Part shown: positions 1 through 8,988 of the stretch, in pieces
Layout: the number at the start of each line of letters is the position of its first letter
How positions within the stretch are numbered: the first letter of the stretch is position 1
Assembly: GCF_022179385.1 (NCBI RefSeq)
Contig: NZ_BPQS01000015.1
Location: forward strand, 1-64,000
DNA from: Methylobacterium longum
GTDB lineage: Bacteria > Pseudomonadota > Alphaproteobacteria > Rhizobiales > Beijerinckiaceae
Reading direction: 5' to 3'
DNA: 64,000 nucleotides
Translations under genes and position numbers: made by a program
Notes under the pieces: generated by a model
The model's database searches: none
Seen by the model: the letters and a program-made list of their open reading frames with translations, nothing else
What the model was told of the DNA's origin: nothing

Positions 1-1
1 C

Positions 2-412
2 ACCACGCGCGTGCACGGGCCGTTCTGCTCGGACAGCGAGGTCGAGACCGTGGTCGCCCACCTCAAGCGCCAGGGCCGACCCAGCTACCTCGACGCCGTC
101 ACCGCGGACGACGAGGAGGGCGCGGCCGAGAAGGGCGGCGCCAAGGGCAAGGCCGGCCCGGCGGAACTCGAACTCGACGGTGCCGTGTTCGATCAGGGTT
201 CGTTCGGCGAGACCGGCGGCGACCTCTACGATCAGGCCGTGCAGGTGGTGCTGCGCGACCAGAAGGCGTCGACCAGCTACATCCAGCGCCGCCTGCAGAT
301 CGGCTACAACCGCGCCGCCTCGATCATGGAGCGGATGGAGGTCGAGGGCATCGTCGGCCCGGCCAACCATGCCGGCAAGCGCGAGATCCTGGTGGAGGAC
401 GCCGTCGGCTGA
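2..412 (+). CDS. ftsK: DNA translocase FtsK, C-terminal end (partial)
   Basis: This is the last 136 codons of a gene that begins before the window; the frame is open from base 2 and stops with TGA at 410-412. FtsK pumps DNA through the division septum and helps resolve chromosome dimers. The start RVHGPF followed by DSEVETVVAHL matches the end of the motor domain. An acidic linker follows, then the gamma winged-helix domain (YDQAVQVVLRDQKAST, RRLQIGYNRAASIMERME) that reads polar sequences near dif and ends GKREILVED. The recognisable gamma domain makes the assignment secure. Start, membrane part and Walker motifs lie outside the window. Confidence 0.93.
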   Translation, partial: TTRVHGPFCSDSEVETVVAHLKRQGRPSYLDAVTADDEEGAAEKGGAKGKAGPAELELDGAVFDQGSFGETGGDLYDQAVQVVLRDQKASTSYIQRRLQIGYNRAASIMERMEVEGIVGPANHAGKREILVEDAVG

Positions 413-740
413 GGGCGGCTTTCCTCGGACGGTGCCTCGGCCAGCGCAGCTGGCAGCGCATCGGATGGCGCGCCGGGCTGGTCGGACGGAAGGCCGCCCC
501 TCCGCGTCCCGGGGCCGCCGGCGCGCCGGGACCGGTTTCCGGCCGTGCGGCGTCGCGATGACGTCTCCAGACGCGCCGCGCTCGATGCGCAGCGGGCGCC
601 GGCGTCGCAGACGCCGATGTCCATCCGGGACGCCGCCATCCTAAGGTCGGCTCCGCGGAGCCGCCGGGACTCCGGAACGGGCCCCGCCCCGGCGGGTTGT
701 CTGGCCGGTTTGCTGCAGCGCAGCCGCACGGGAGGCAGGG
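413..740. repeat. Intergenic region with small perfect palindromes
   Basis: No gene is seen in this 328-base gap between ftsK and zwf. It holds three short perfect hairpins: 440-454 (GCCAGC/GCTGGC around GCA), 601-615 (GGCGTC/GACGCC around GCA) and the 14-base palindrome 649-662 (GGCTCC/GGAGCC). The first may end the ftsK transcript, but none is followed by a T-run. The recurring stem-GCA-stem design suggests a REP-like intergenic element. A GGGAGG-type ribosome site precedes zwf at about 730. Confidence 0.45.
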
Positions 741-2267
741 ATGGCCGAGCCGACGACGACCCTCAAGGACAAGGCCGCCTGCGGCACCAAGCCGGCGCCG
801 CCCTGCACGCTGGTGATCTTCGGGGCCGGCGGCGACCTGACCAAGCGCCTCCTGATGCCCTCGCTCTACAACCTCGCGGGGGCCGGGCTCCTGCCGGAGG
901 GCTTCTCGATCCTCGGGGTCGACCACAACGACGGCACCGACGAGGGTCTGCGCGACACCCTCACCAAGACCCTGGAGGCGTTCAGCCAGGACCCGACCTC
1001 CGAGTTCCACGCCGACCATATCGACCAGACGAGCTGGGGCTTCATCCGCGACCGGCTGCACTACCTCAAGGGCGACTTCGAGAAGCCCGAGACGTTCTCC
1101 GCGATCCGGGAGCGGGTGACGGGCAGCGCGGTGTTCTACTGCGCGGTGGCGGCCCGCTTCTTCGGGACGATCGTGGACGGGCTCGGGCAGGCCGGCCTGC
1201 TCAAGCAGGAGGGTGACGAATTCCGCCGCGTGGTCATCGAGAAGCCGTTCGGCTCCGACCTCGCCTCGGCCCGGGAACTCAACGCCCGCATCCTCAAGCA
1301 GGGCGACGAGAGCCAGTTCTACCGGATCGACCACTTCCTGGGTAAGGAGACGGTGCAGTCGATCATGGCGTTCCGCTTCGCCAACGGGCTGCTGGAGCCG
1401 GTCTGGCGGCGGGAATACATCGACAGCATCCAGATCACGGCCGCCGAGACGGTGGGCGTCGAGGAGCGCGGCGGCTTCTACGAGCCGACCGGGGCGCTGC
1501 GCGACATGGTGCCCAACCACATGTTCCAGCTCCTCTGCATGGTCGCCATGGAGCCCCCGAACTCCTTCGACGCCGAGGCGGTGCGCACCGAAAAGGCCAA
1601 GCTCGCCGAAGCCGTGCGGCCGATCCCGCCGACGGATGCGGTGCGCGGCCAGTACACGGCCGGCACCTCGGCGGGGCGCGACGTGCCGGCCTACCGGGAC
1701 GAGCCGCACGTGGCCGAGGATTCGGTCACCGAGACCTACATCGCCCTCAAGCTCCATATCGAGAACTGGCGCTGGGCCGGCGTGCCGTTCTACGTCCGCA
1801 CCGGCAAGCGCATGGCCGGGCGGCGCACCGAGATCGCGGTGCTGTTCAAGCCGGCCCCGTTCAAGATGTTCGCGGATACGCCCAATGCGGATCTCGGGCC
1901 CACCGTGATGCGGATCCTGATCGATCCCGATCACGGGGTCAGCACCGAGTTCAACGTGAAGGTGCCGGGGCCGCAGATGCGGATCGGCCGGGTGCGGTCC
2001 GGCTTCCGCTACAAGGACTTCTTCGCCGACACGCCGAATGTCGGCTACGAGACGCTGCTGTACGACTGCATGACCGGCGACGCGACGCTGTTCCAGCGCG
2101 CCGACAACATCGAGGCCGGCTGGGCCGCGGTGGAGCCCCTGCTCGCGGGCTGGCCGCAGGCGGAAGTGGCCTTCTACCCCGCCGGCAGCACCGGCCCCAG
2201 AGAGGCCGACGCGCTCCTGGCGCGCGACGGCCGCCACTGGCTGGGTCTCGACGGGACGACGGATTGA
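741..2267 (+). CDS. zwf: Glucose-6-phosphate 1-dehydrogenase
   Basis: Oxidises glucose 6-phosphate to 6-phosphogluconolactone while reducing NADP+ (or NAD+), the entry to the Entner-Doudoroff and pentose phosphate routes; cytoplasmic. The 508-residue length is normal for the family. The N-terminal Rossmann motif GAGGDLTKR is at residues 28-36. The active-site signature RIDHFLGKE is at 195-203, and EKPFGSD and VPNHMFQLL are also typical. A GGGAGG-like ribosome site lies just before the ATG. The usual partners pgl and edd are not beside it; ftsK is upstream and a convergent gene follows. Confidence 0.96.
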   Translation: MAEPTTTLKDKAACGTKPAPPCTLVIFGAGGDLTKRLLMPSLYNLAGAGLLPEGFSILGVDHNDGTDEGLRDTLTKTLEAFSQDPTSEFHADHIDQTSWGFIRDRLHYLKGDFEKPETFSAIRERVTGSAVFYCAVAARFFGTIVDGLGQAGLLKQEGDEFRRVVIEKPFGSDLASARELNARILKQGDESQFYRIDHFLGKETVQSIMAFRFANGLLEPVWRREYIDSIQITAAETVGVEERGGFYEPTGALRDMVPNHMFQLLCMVAMEPPNSFDAEAVRTEKAKLAEAVRPIPPTDAVRGQYTAGTSAGRDVPAYRDEPHVAEDSVTETYIALKLHIENWRWAGVPFYVRTGKRMAGRRTEIAVLFKPAPFKMFADTPNADLGPTVMRILIDPDHGVSTEFNVKVPGPQMRIGRVRSGFRYKDFFADTPNVGYETLLYDCMTGDATLFQRADNIEAGWAAVEPLLAGWPQAEVAFYPAGSTGPREADALLARDGRHWLGLDGTTD

Positions 2268-2556
2268 GCGAACCGGGCGGAACCGGGCGGGGGCTGCCGG
2301 CCGGGCCGCCCGGCTTCACGCCCCCTGGCGACGCCCCCGCCCTCGAGGGCTGAGAGGCGGAACTGGAGCCGGCGCTCCTGTCCGTCAGGCGGGACCCCAC
2401 CCGGATCCGCCTCGCGGCGATCGGCCCGCGGGCGACCTCGCGGCTTCGGACGGCCCGTGACCGTTTGCGGGTGCAGGGCCGTGCCCTCCGGAAGCGCGGC
2501 GGAACTCCGCCCGGGCGACCCGCCGGCGGTGGGCAATCCTTCCGAAACCCGGAATC

Positions 2557-3072
2557 TCAGCGGCGCTTGAACGGCACCATCGCGGCCACCGCGAGGGCGT
2601 CGACCCGGTTGTTCAGCGGGTCGCTGGCGTGGCCCTTCACCCAGTGCCACGCCACCTCGTGGCGCTCCCGGGCGGCGTCGATGCGGCGCCAGAGATCCTC
2701 GTTCTTGACGGGCTTCTTGTCGGCGGTGCGCCAGCCCCGGGCCTTCCAATTGTGGATCCAGCTGGTGACGCCCTGGCGCAGGTACTGCGAGTCCGTGAAC
2801 AGGTCGACCCGGCAGGGGCGCTTCAGCGCCTCCAACGCCGCGATCGCCGCGAGGATCTCCATCCGGTTGTTGGTGGTGTGGGCCTCGCCCCCGGAGAGTT
2901 CCTTGCGGGTGTCGCCGAAGATCAGGATCGCGCCCCAGCCACCGGGCCCGGGATTCCCCGAGCAGGCGCCGTCCGTGTAGATCATCACGCGCTTCGGTTC
3001 GGCGGCAGACCCAGCCTCGGATTCAGCCTCGGACCCGGCCTCGGGTCCAGCCTCGCTCAGATCGGTGCGCAT
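2557..3072 (-). CDS. rnhA: Ribonuclease HI
   Basis: Cleaves the RNA strand of RNA-DNA hybrids in the cytoplasm. The fold is recognised by [15 protein letters not shown] (first catalytic Asp near residue 34), [10 protein letters not shown] (Glu near 71), [11 protein letters not shown] (Asp near 93) and NNRVDALA (last Asp), with HWVKGHASD between. About 28 residues before the conserved start are a Glu/Ala/Gly/Ser-rich low-complexity leader built from EAGSEAE-like repeats. The true start could instead be near MIYTDGAC. It begins seven bases after the thrB stop, so thrB-rnhA look co-transcribed, as in many alphaproteobacteria. Confidence 0.94.
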   Translation of the reverse strand: MRTDLSEAGPEAGSEAESEAGSAAEPKRVMIYTDGACSGNPGPGGWGAILIFGDTRKELSGGEAHTTNNRMEILAAIAALEALKRPCRVDLFTDSQYLRQGVTSWIHNWKARGWRTADKKPVKNEDLWRRIDAARERHEVAWHWVKGHASDPLNNRVDALAVAAMVPFKRR

Positions 3073-3079
3073 CCAGCCC

Positions 3080-4045
3080 TCAACCCTGCCGCCCGTAATC
3101 CCGCGCGTCCCGCGCCCGCCGGTGGAAGGTGAGCCGGCGATCGAATTCCCGCGGGTCCTTGGGCTTCACCAGGGCACCCGGCGGCACGTTCAGCCAGTCC
3201 ACCAGCCGGGTGAGCATGAACCGGAGCGCCGCGCCCCGGCACAGGACCGGCAGGGCCGCGACCTCGGCGGGTTCGAGCGGCCGCACGGCCTCGTAGCCCG
3301 CGATCAGCGCCGCCGCCATGTCGCGGTGGAAGGTGCCGTCGACCGAGAAGCACCACGCGTTGAGGCAGACCGCGAGGTCGTACGCGAAGGCGTCCGTGCA
3401 GGCGAAGTAGAAGTCGATCAGCCCCGACAGGGCGTCGCCGATGAAGAACACGTTGTCGGTGAAGAGATCCGCGTGGATCACCCCGCCCGGCAGGTCCCGG
3501 GGCCAGTGCGCCTCCAGGACGTCGAGGTCGGCGCGGGTGCGCGCCGCGAGGCCGGGCTCGACCGAATCGGCCTGCGCCTCGGCCTGTTCGAAGAGCGGTC
3601 GCCAGGCCTCGACCGAGAGGTTGTTCTCCCGCGCCATCGCGAAATCCCGCCCGGCCGCATGCAGCTCGGCCAGTGCCCGGCCGAGTTCCCGGCAATGCTC
3701 CGCGCCCGGCGCCTTGACGGACACGCCCTCCAGGAAGCTCACGATCGCGGCGGGCCGCCCGCACAGCTGCCCCAGGGCCTGGCCGGCCCGGTCCCGCACC
3801 GGCTGCGGGCAGGCGAGGCCGCGGGCGGAGAGGTGCTCCATCAGGCCGATGAAGAACGGCAGATCCTGCTCCCGCACCCGCTTCTCGTACAGCGTCAGGA
3901 TGTAGGAACCGTCGGTGGTGTGCAGGAAGAAGTTCGAGTTCTCGACCCCCTCGGCGATGCCCTTGTAGGAGAGCAGGCTGCCGATCGCGTAGGCGGACAG
4001 GAAGTCGGCGAGCGCCGCGTCGGATACCTCGGTGTAGACGGCCAC
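3080..4045 (-). CDS. thrB: Homoserine kinase, ThrB type II
   Basis: Phosphorylates homoserine in threonine synthesis; this is the aminoglycoside-kinase-like (APH fold) form found in alphaproteobacteria, not the GHMP kinase. Key signs are GVENSNFFL, the catalytic loop [13 protein letters not shown] (HxDLxxDN) and the metal loop LIDFYFA. I chose the GTG at 4045 because the family begins (M)AVYTEVSD and the resulting 321 residues is the usual length. An upstream in-frame ATG at 4081 would add 12 residues and sits directly against a hairpin. It lies between ispH and rnhA, a conserved alphaproteobacterial order. Confidence 0.9.
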   Translation of the reverse strand: MAVYTEVSDAALADFLSAYAIGSLLSYKGIAEGVENSNFFLHTTDGSYILTLYEKRVREQDLPFFIGLMEHLSARGLACPQPVRDRAGQALGQLCGRPAAIVSFLEGVSVKAPGAEHCRELGRALAELHAAGRDFAMARENNLSVEAWRPLFEQAEAQADSVEPGLAARTRADLDVLEAHWPRDLPGGVIHADLFTDNVFFIGDALSGLIDFYFACTDAFAYDLAVCLNAWCFSVDGTFHRDMAAALIAGYEAVRPLEPAEVAALPVLCRGAALRFMLTRLVDWLNVPPGALVKPKDPREFDRRLTFHRRARDARDYGRQG

Positions 4046-4084
4046 GTGTTCGCGCTCTGGATTTTCGGATCTTCGATACAACGA

Positions 4085-4102
4085 GGGGCGCCGAAGCGCC
4101 CC
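4085..4102 (-). terminator. Hairpin between ispH and thrB
   Basis: Seven-base perfect arms GGGGCGC (4085-4091) and GCGCCCC (4096-4102) enclose four bases that read TTCG on the minus strand, a stable tetraloop. It lies 3' of ispH and 5' of thrB on the same strand. There is no clear T-run, so it may be a weak terminator, an attenuator or an RNA processing and stability site. Confidence 0.5.
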
Positions 4103-4136
4103 CGCATAAAGCCTGCCGCGCCCGTGTCCAGGCTGC

Positions 4137-5138
4137 CTACTCGGCGGCCTCGCTGCGCAGCTCCCGCGGCAGCGGGAAGACCATGTCCTCGATCACCGTC
4201 GAGACCGTGTCGACCAGGACGTCGTAGCGGGCCGCGAAGGCGTCGATGATCTCCTCAACCAGCACCTCGGGGGCCGAGGCCCCGGCGGTGAGGCCGAGCT
4301 TCCGGATGCCCTCGAAGGCCGGCCAGTCGATCTCCTCGGCGCGGAGCACCAGGCGGGTGATCGGGCAGCCGACGCGCTCGGCGACCTCGCGCAGGCGCTG
4401 CGAATTCGACGAGTTGGACGAGCCCACGACGATCAGGGCGTCCACCAGCGGGGCCACCTGCTTCACCGCCTCCTGGCGGTTGGTGGTGGCGTAGCAGATG
4501 TCGTCCTTGTGCGGCCCGGTGATGGTCGGGAACTTCTTCTTCAACGCTTCGACGATGTGCCGGGTGTCGTCCACCGACAGGGTCGTCTGGGTGACCCAGG
4601 CGAGGTTGTTGGGGTTGTCGGGGGTCAGGGCCGCGATCTGGTCGAGATCCTCCACCAGGGTGATCGAGCCCTTGGGCAGCTGGCCCATGGTGCCGACCAC
4701 CTCGGGATGGCCGGAATGGCCGACCAGCAGCACGTGGCGGCCGCGCTTGTGGTGGATCTCGGCCTCGCGGTGGACCTTCGTCACCAGCGGGCAGGTGGCG
4801 TCGATGGTGGTCAGGCCGCGCGAATCGGCGTTGGCCGGCACCGTCTTGGCGACGCCGTGGGCGGAGAAGATCACCGGGGCGGCGCCGTCCGGCACCTCGT
4901 CGAGCTCGCGGACGAACACCGCGCCCTTCCGCTTCAGGCTCTCGACCACGTACTTGTTGTGCACGATCTCGTGCCGCACGTAGACGGGCGGCCCGTAGAT
5001 GGCGAGCGCCCGTTCCACCACATCGATGGCCCGCACCACGCCGGCGCAGAAGCCGCGAGGGGCACAGAGCAGGATTTCCAGCGGCGGCTTGCCGGTGGTG
5101 CCCGCGACGGGCTCAGAAGGCGCGATTTCGACGGTCAT
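4137..5138 (-). CDS. ispH: 4-hydroxy-3-methylbut-2-enyl diphosphate reductase
   Basis: The last step of the MEP isoprenoid pathway: an iron-sulfur enzyme that makes IPP and DMAPP from HMBPP. At 333 residues it is full length. The three cluster cysteines are visible at residues 31 (APRGFCAG), 116 (IDATCPLV) and 215 ([11 protein letters not shown]). HEIVHN, FSAHGV and GHSGHPEV, with the catalytic Glu near 146, are all present. It is the first gene of an ispH-thrB-rnhA minus-strand group. The short N-terminal extension before EILLCAPRG is variable in the family. Confidence 0.96.
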   Translation of the reverse strand: MTVEIAPSEPVAGTTGKPPLEILLCAPRGFCAGVVRAIDVVERALAIYGPPVYVRHEIVHNKYVVESLKRKGAVFVRELDEVPDGAAPVIFSAHGVAKTVPANADSRGLTTIDATCPLVTKVHREAEIHHKRGRHVLLVGHSGHPEVVGTMGQLPKGSITLVEDLDQIAALTPDNPNNLAWVTQTTLSVDDTRHIVEALKKKFPTITGPHKDDICYATTNRQEAVKQVAPLVDALIVVGSSNSSNSQRLREVAERVGCPITRLVLRAEEIDWPAFEGIRKLGLTAGASAPEVLVEEIIDAFAARYDVLVDTVSTVIEDMVFPLPRELRSEAAE

Positions 5139-5295
5139 AGGGGGGATGTGGCGAGGGCGGGGCTATCCTGTCAACAGGAGTCACCCACGAACAGGGCAGG
5201 AAGAGGGACGCGGAGCGGCTCTGTAGCACGATTGCCGCGGGACGCACGACGGGGGCGGACCGGGACCCGCGCCGGTCCTCGAACGCCCCCCGAGA

Positions 5296-6141
5296 CTAAA
5301 GGCGTCTGAGGCCCGTGACCGCGCCGAAGCTGTTCGCCCGGATCCGGGCGACCGCCGCGTCCAGCGGCTCCGCAGCCACCGCCATGTGGTGGCCGTTGGC
5401 GTGGATCAGCGTCCCGGGATCGAGCATCAGCCCGACATGGCCGCGCCAGAACACGAAGTCGCCCCGGCGCAGGCCCGCGAGATCGAGCGGCAGGGCCTGC
5501 CCGAGATCTCGCTCCTGCATGTCCGCGTCCCGCGGGCAGGGCAGGCCGGCCGCGTCGAGGCAGAGCTGCACGAGGCCCGAGCAATCGAGGCCGAGGCTGG
5601 TGCGCCCGCCCCACAGGTAGGGCGTCCCGATGAGCCGCGCCGCGGTGGCCGGGTAGTCGGGTTCGCACTCCGCGGCGGGCGCGCAATGGTCGGCGAACAC
5701 GAAGCCGCCCGGCGTTTCCAGGTACGCCCCGGCCGCGCCGGTCACGACGAGGCGCGCCCCCAGGCTCAGATGGGCGCGGACCGGCCGCTTCAGGTCCGGC
5801 GCGGGATACAGGAAGGTGCGCAGAGCCGTGACCCGGTGCGTCGGCTCCGGCTCGGCCGGTCCCAGGCAGGCGGACGGCAGGTAGCCGACATACCCGTCGC
5901 GGACGAGCTGCACGAAGGCGAAACCGTCCGCCTCGGCGTAGAGCGTGACCGGGTCGCCCTGGAGCGCTTCAGTGTCGAGCCCGGCCTCCGGTCCGGGTGC
6001 GCGGCGGAGGGGCGCCGAGGGCGCGACGACCCGGCGCGGCGTGCCATCCACGTAGCGGGCCGCCGCGACGCGGCCGCGCAGGCCGCTGTCGGCGATGTCG
6101 GGGCGGGCCGGCGTCAGGCGCGGATCGAGCGTGTCGGTCAT
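5296..6141 (-). CDS. NlpC/P60 family peptidase with SH3-like domain
   Basis: A predicted cell-wall peptidase cleaving peptidoglycan stem peptides. The C-terminal half carries the NlpC/P60 triad context: GLDCSGLVQLC with the catalytic Cys, then RGHVGLML with the His, then HANGHHMAV. The N-terminal half (VTLYAEADGFAFVQLVRDGYVGY) is an SH3b-like wall-binding module. No signal peptide is seen, as in many alphaproteobacterial homologues. The ATG at 6141 gives MTDTLDPRL; a GTG at 6156 would add five residues and sits closer to a GAGG. Confidence 0.88.
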   Translation of the reverse strand: MTDTLDPRLTPARPDIADSGLRGRVAAARYVDGTPRRVVAPSAPLRRAPGPEAGLDTEALQGDPVTLYAEADGFAFVQLVRDGYVGYLPSACLGPAEPEPTHRVTALRTFLYPAPDLKRPVRAHLSLGARLVVTGAAGAYLETPGGFVFADHCAPAAECEPDYPATAARLIGTPYLWGGRTSLGLDCSGLVQLCLDAAGLPCPRDADMQERDLGQALPLDLAGLRRGDFVFWRGHVGLMLDPGTLIHANGHHMAVAAEPLDAAVARIRANSFGAVTGLRRL

Positions 6142-6439
6142 GGGAGGATCGTACACGCACCTCGTTAATCCCGCCCGCCCCGCGCGGCCGGGCGACGCGA
6201 CCGCCGTGCCGGGGCACCGGCGCGCGAATCCGCCGATGCGCCATTATGCCGCACGAGCCGCGTTCTGGGATGGGGAGTGCTGAAGACGTGGTCGTCTGCC
6301 CCACCCCGCCGGGCGGATCCGCCCGGGCGCCCTGCTCATTTCGACGCCACGCGACCGTCGGGCGGCATTGGCGCCGCCTGCAAGCCGGCTTCCCGCAGCC
6401 ATCAGGCATGTGCCCGGCACGGCGGTCGTCCGTTTTTGA

Positions 6440-6455
6440 TGCACTGCACAACCGG
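6440..6455 (+). promoter_or_regulatory. TGCA-type motif upstream of the 6480 gene
   Basis: TGCACTGCACAACCGG lies 25-40 bases before the start codon of the following gene. A near-identical TGCAATGCACAATAGG occurs upstream of the PHB-depolymerase-like gene at 34343. GCA/TGC-rich sites are bound by PhaR-type regulators of polyhydroxybutyrate in alphaproteobacteria, so a shared regulator is possible. This is inference from two sites. Confidence 0.35.
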
Positions 6456-6479
6456 CCCGGAAGACGCTATGTCTGTCCC

Positions 6480-6845
6480 ATGAAGACTGCGAGTCGCCCC
6501 GTGAAGAAGACGCAGAAGAGCTTTGCCGACCTGCCGCCGATCCGGGTGCGCCGCGAGCCGCCGACGGTGAACGAGGCGGTGGCCGCCGCGCAGGACCTCG
6601 CCGACGACGTCGAGCAGCAGGTCGAGATCGCCGCCGGCCTGATGGGCCTGCCGGCGGATGAGGTCCGTCCCCACGTCCTGGCGGCCAAGCTGGCGGCCAG
6701 GACGGCCAAGCCGGAGCGCGTCCCGGAGCGGATCCTGACCCATGCGAGCCCGAGCCGGGCCCCCCGCACCGTCGTGGTCGAGCGCCGCACCCGACCGACC
6801 GTGGTGATCGAGCGCCGCGGCCGGCCCCTCGACCCGCGGCGCTGA
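6480..6845 (+). CDS. Conserved hypothetical protein, basic C-terminus
   Basis: A 121-residue protein of no family I recognise. Residues 1-25 are basic. The middle (VNEAVAAAQDLADDVEQQVEIAAGLMGL) is helical and acidic. The tail is Arg/Pro-rich with two near-copies of VVVERRTRPTVVIERRGRP. This suggests a nucleic-acid-binding or granule-associated protein, but nothing proves it. ATG at 6480 was chosen because the codon pattern becomes protein-like there; the open frame extends upstream without support. The TGCA motif at 6440 is in its promoter region. Confidence 0.65.
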   Translation: MKTASRPVKKTQKSFADLPPIRVRREPPTVNEAVAAAQDLADDVEQQVEIAAGLMGLPADEVRPHVLAAKLAARTAKPERVPERILTHASPSRAPRTVVVERRTRPTVVIERRGRPLDPRR

Positions 6846-6866
6846 GCCGCCGTCAGGGCGATGGCC

Positions 6867-7553
6867 TCACCAGGTCAGCGCCTCGCCCCGGAAGTCGAGG
6901 TAGTGGGCGCCCGGTCGGCCGAGCTGCGCCGTGATCACGTCGGCGAGGCCGGCGACGCTGGTCGCCACGTCGATGTCGGCCGCCGCCCCGCCCATCTCGG
7001 TGCGCACCCAGCCCGGGTGCAGGATCAGCACCGACAGGTTCTCCGCCCGGTGGCGGATCTCGAAGCTGCGCGCCAGGGTGTTCAGCGCCGCCTTGCTGGC
7101 CCGGTAGGTCTCCCAGCCCCCGGTGTCGTTCAGGCCGACGCTGCCGAGGACCGAGCTCATCACCGCGATGCTGCCGCCGGCGGCGAGGCGATCGAGGAAG
7201 GCTTCGGCGAAGCGGATCGGGCTGACGGCGTTGGTGAGATAGACCTGCGCGGCCACCGCCCGAGGGACCACGTGGAGCGGGTCCTGCGCCTGCGTGGCGA
7301 CGCCGGCGACCACGAAGATCAGGTCGAACCGCTGGTCCGCCAGCCGGTCGTGAAGGGCGGCGACACCCGCGTCGTCGTCGATGTCGGCGGTCTCGATGCG
7401 CAGCGCCGGCGCGCTCAGGCGGCCGAGTTCGGGGGACGGCGTGCGCTGGGTCGCGGTGACGCGCCAGCCCCGCGCCAGGAAGGTCTCGACGAGGCCGAGC
7501 CCCAGGCCGCGGGAGGCCCCGACGATCAGCGCGCTCTTCTGGGATGGAATCAT
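6867..7553 (-). CDS. SDR family oxidoreductase
   Basis: A 228-residue short-chain dehydrogenase/reductase of the compact CsgA/C-factor-like type. The cofactor loop is IVGASRGLGLGLVETF near residues 10-25. The active site has Ser in AVMSSVLGSVG and the YRASK element (Tyr-x-x-x-Lys) near 150. ATADIDDD-type binding of the adenine ring and LHPGWVRTEMGG near the end fit the family. The substrate cannot be read from the sequence. It stands alone, convergent with the 6480 gene. Confidence 0.88.
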   Translation of the reverse strand: MIPSQKSALIVGASRGLGLGLVETFLARGWRVTATQRTPSPELGRLSAPALRIETADIDDDAGVAALHDRLADQRFDLIFVVAGVATQAQDPLHVVPRAVAAQVYLTNAVSPIRFAEAFLDRLAAGGSIAVMSSVLGSVGLNDTGGWETYRASKAALNTLARSFEIRHRAENLSVLILHPGWVRTEMGGAAADIDVATSVAGLADVITAQLGRPGAHYLDFRGEALTW

Positions 7554-7772
7554 GGTCGGTCTCCGGGATCGGCCGGATAAGGTCCGATCGGGTCCGGAGG
7601 TTGCGTGACCGGGCTCACGTCCCGGGCGGTCGGGCCTCGTCCGGATCGGATCTGTGGCCGCGTCAGGACACCCTGGCGTGTCGGGGCCTCGGACGCGTTG
7701 TGTGCGGGTTCCGACTCAACCGCTCCCGTGCGCGGGCCGCCCGACCGCGGCGCATCGCACGAGCCGCAGGCC

Positions 7773-8012
7773 ATGATCCCGACCCCCACTCTGCTGACCG
7801 CCATGCTCAAGCGGGACGACGCCGATCTCTCCTACCTCCAGCAGGCGCTCGCGACCGTCTGCGCGCAGACGGGCGGCAAGGCCGGCACCGTCCTCGAAAC
7901 GGTCCTCACGCCCGTGCCGAGGCAGCGCGCCGCCGTCGTGCGACCGTTGGCCGTCCAGGTCCAAGCGGAACGATCGCCCGGCCCGCCGGACGCGGACGAC
8001 CCCTGGCCGTAG
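7773..8012 (+). CDS. Hypothetical small protein (uncertain)
   Basis: A possible 79-residue protein starting MIPTPTLLTAMLKRDDADLS. The first 50 residues look like a helical cytoplasmic protein (YLQQALATVCAQTGGKAGTVLETVL), while the end is Pro/Arg-rich. No family is recognised. The upstream ribosome site is weak, and an overlapping antisense frame is also open, which is common at this GC content. The rest of the 7554-8205 gap shows no convincing gene. Confidence 0.35.
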   Translation: MIPTPTLLTAMLKRDDADLSYLQQALATVCAQTGGKAGTVLETVLTPVPRQRAAVVRPLAVQVQAERSPGPPDADDPWP

Positions 8013-8205
8013 GCCGAATGCGGCTTCCTCGTTCGCGAGCGCCGGACGGTGCGCGCCCACCGGCGGGCAGGTCCTCGGTCGGCAAGGCTCTCGGTCGGCG
8101 AGATCCGCGGCAGGGTCGAGGCGGAACGCCGGCTCACCGGCGACGAGCCAGGGTCCGACCCCTACCGGTTGCGGACCTGCAGGGCGGGCGCCGGGCGCCG
8201 GATCG

Positions 8206-8391
8206 TCATCGCGACCCTGCGGGATACAGGGCGCTGTGCGGGGGGAAGCTGGCGAGATACCGCGCACGTTCCCAGAGATCGATGCCGTGACCGTTGGACA
8301 GCGTGGCCGCCAAGGCTTTCGCCTCGTCGTCGGTGCGTGCGTCGAGGATGTTGGCCTCCCCCACCGTTCCGTCGGGGCTGAGCCTGATCAC
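8206..8391 (-). CDS. Small conserved hypothetical protein
   Basis: About 61 residues beginning with GTG at 8391 (VIRLSPDGTVGEANILDAR), then DDEAKALAATLSNGHGIDLW and ERARYLASFPP. This pattern (a short beta start, a DD-A-A-A helix, then W-R) matches a class of tiny proteins I associate with Methylobacterium, with no known function. A GAGGG lies eight bases before the GTG. A longer GTG start inside VSGSPTS is possible. The composition is more protein-like than in flanking frames. Confidence 0.5.
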   Translation of the reverse strand: MIRLSPDGTVGEANILDARTDDEAKALAATLSNGHGIDLWERARYLASFPPHSALYPAGSR

Positions 8392-8988
8392 GCGGTACGC
8401 CCTCGGTCCCGGATCAGGATCATCGATGCTGGTTGGGGACCCTGACACGCGCTGATCCGTCTGTTCCGGGCCGAACCACGACAATCGCCCCACGCCCCGT
8501 TGCGGGCGCCTACGCCAGCGGATCGAGGCAGACGCGCATCGGCGCGGGCGACGCCGGCGGGAGCCGACCAAGCCGATTTTGCACAATCAACCTGAGAATG
8601 CACTTCGGAAAACCACGCAGGATCGCTGATTCCCAGAGCATTCGATCACTTTTCCGTTGATCAGGTGACGCGGTTTGTTTTCGAACATCGAATGATTACG
8701 GTGATCATCGCGCAATCCTTGAAGCCCTGCGGGCCCTCGACCCCATCGATCGGACGTTCTTGCAGCGCGGCGGCGGGACTATTCGGTCCTAGAAAGGCAA
8801 CATCTCTGTCGAGTTCGTGTCGAAGATAATCTTGACTATTCGACTTAAGTCCACCCGCGGTCCTTGGACTGTCGGCGTGGACCGGCGTTCCGGAAGCCCC
8901 GGCCGATCCCGGGCCGTTCCTCGCAGGTCCGGGATGGCCGGACGCGGATTCCGATACGACCGGGCCAATCGGGGGTGCTCCCTGTGAA
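8392..8988. other. Long gene-poor gap, AT-richer 8575-8850
   Basis: About 600 bases with no supportable gene, lying 3' of mgtC and 5' of the small minus-strand gene. From about 8575 to 8850 it is clearly richer in A and T than its surroundings. It includes TTTTGCACAATC at 8577-8588 and a TTGACTATTCGACTTAAG stretch near 8830. It could hold promoters for the 8206 gene or an unseen small RNA. No terminator or tRNA was seen. Confidence 0.4.

Noticed and set aside
324..2237. A very long minus-strand open frame opposite zwf
   Set aside because: It is antisense to a clear zwf; composition is Arg/Gly/His-rich without any family motif, as expected from a GC-rich mirror frame.
2268..2556. Terminator after zwf
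   Set aside because: A GCCGGGC/GCCCGGC palindrome near 2301-2315 exists but has no loop of normal size and no T-run, so it was not listed.
7605..7772. Upstream extension of the hypothetical gene at 7773
   Set aside because: The extra residues are Arg/Pro-rich without protein-like pattern, so the internal ATG is preferred.
8206..8586. Long version of the small minus-strand gene
   Set aside because: The first ~65 residues are basic low-complexity; only the last 61 match a plausible protein.
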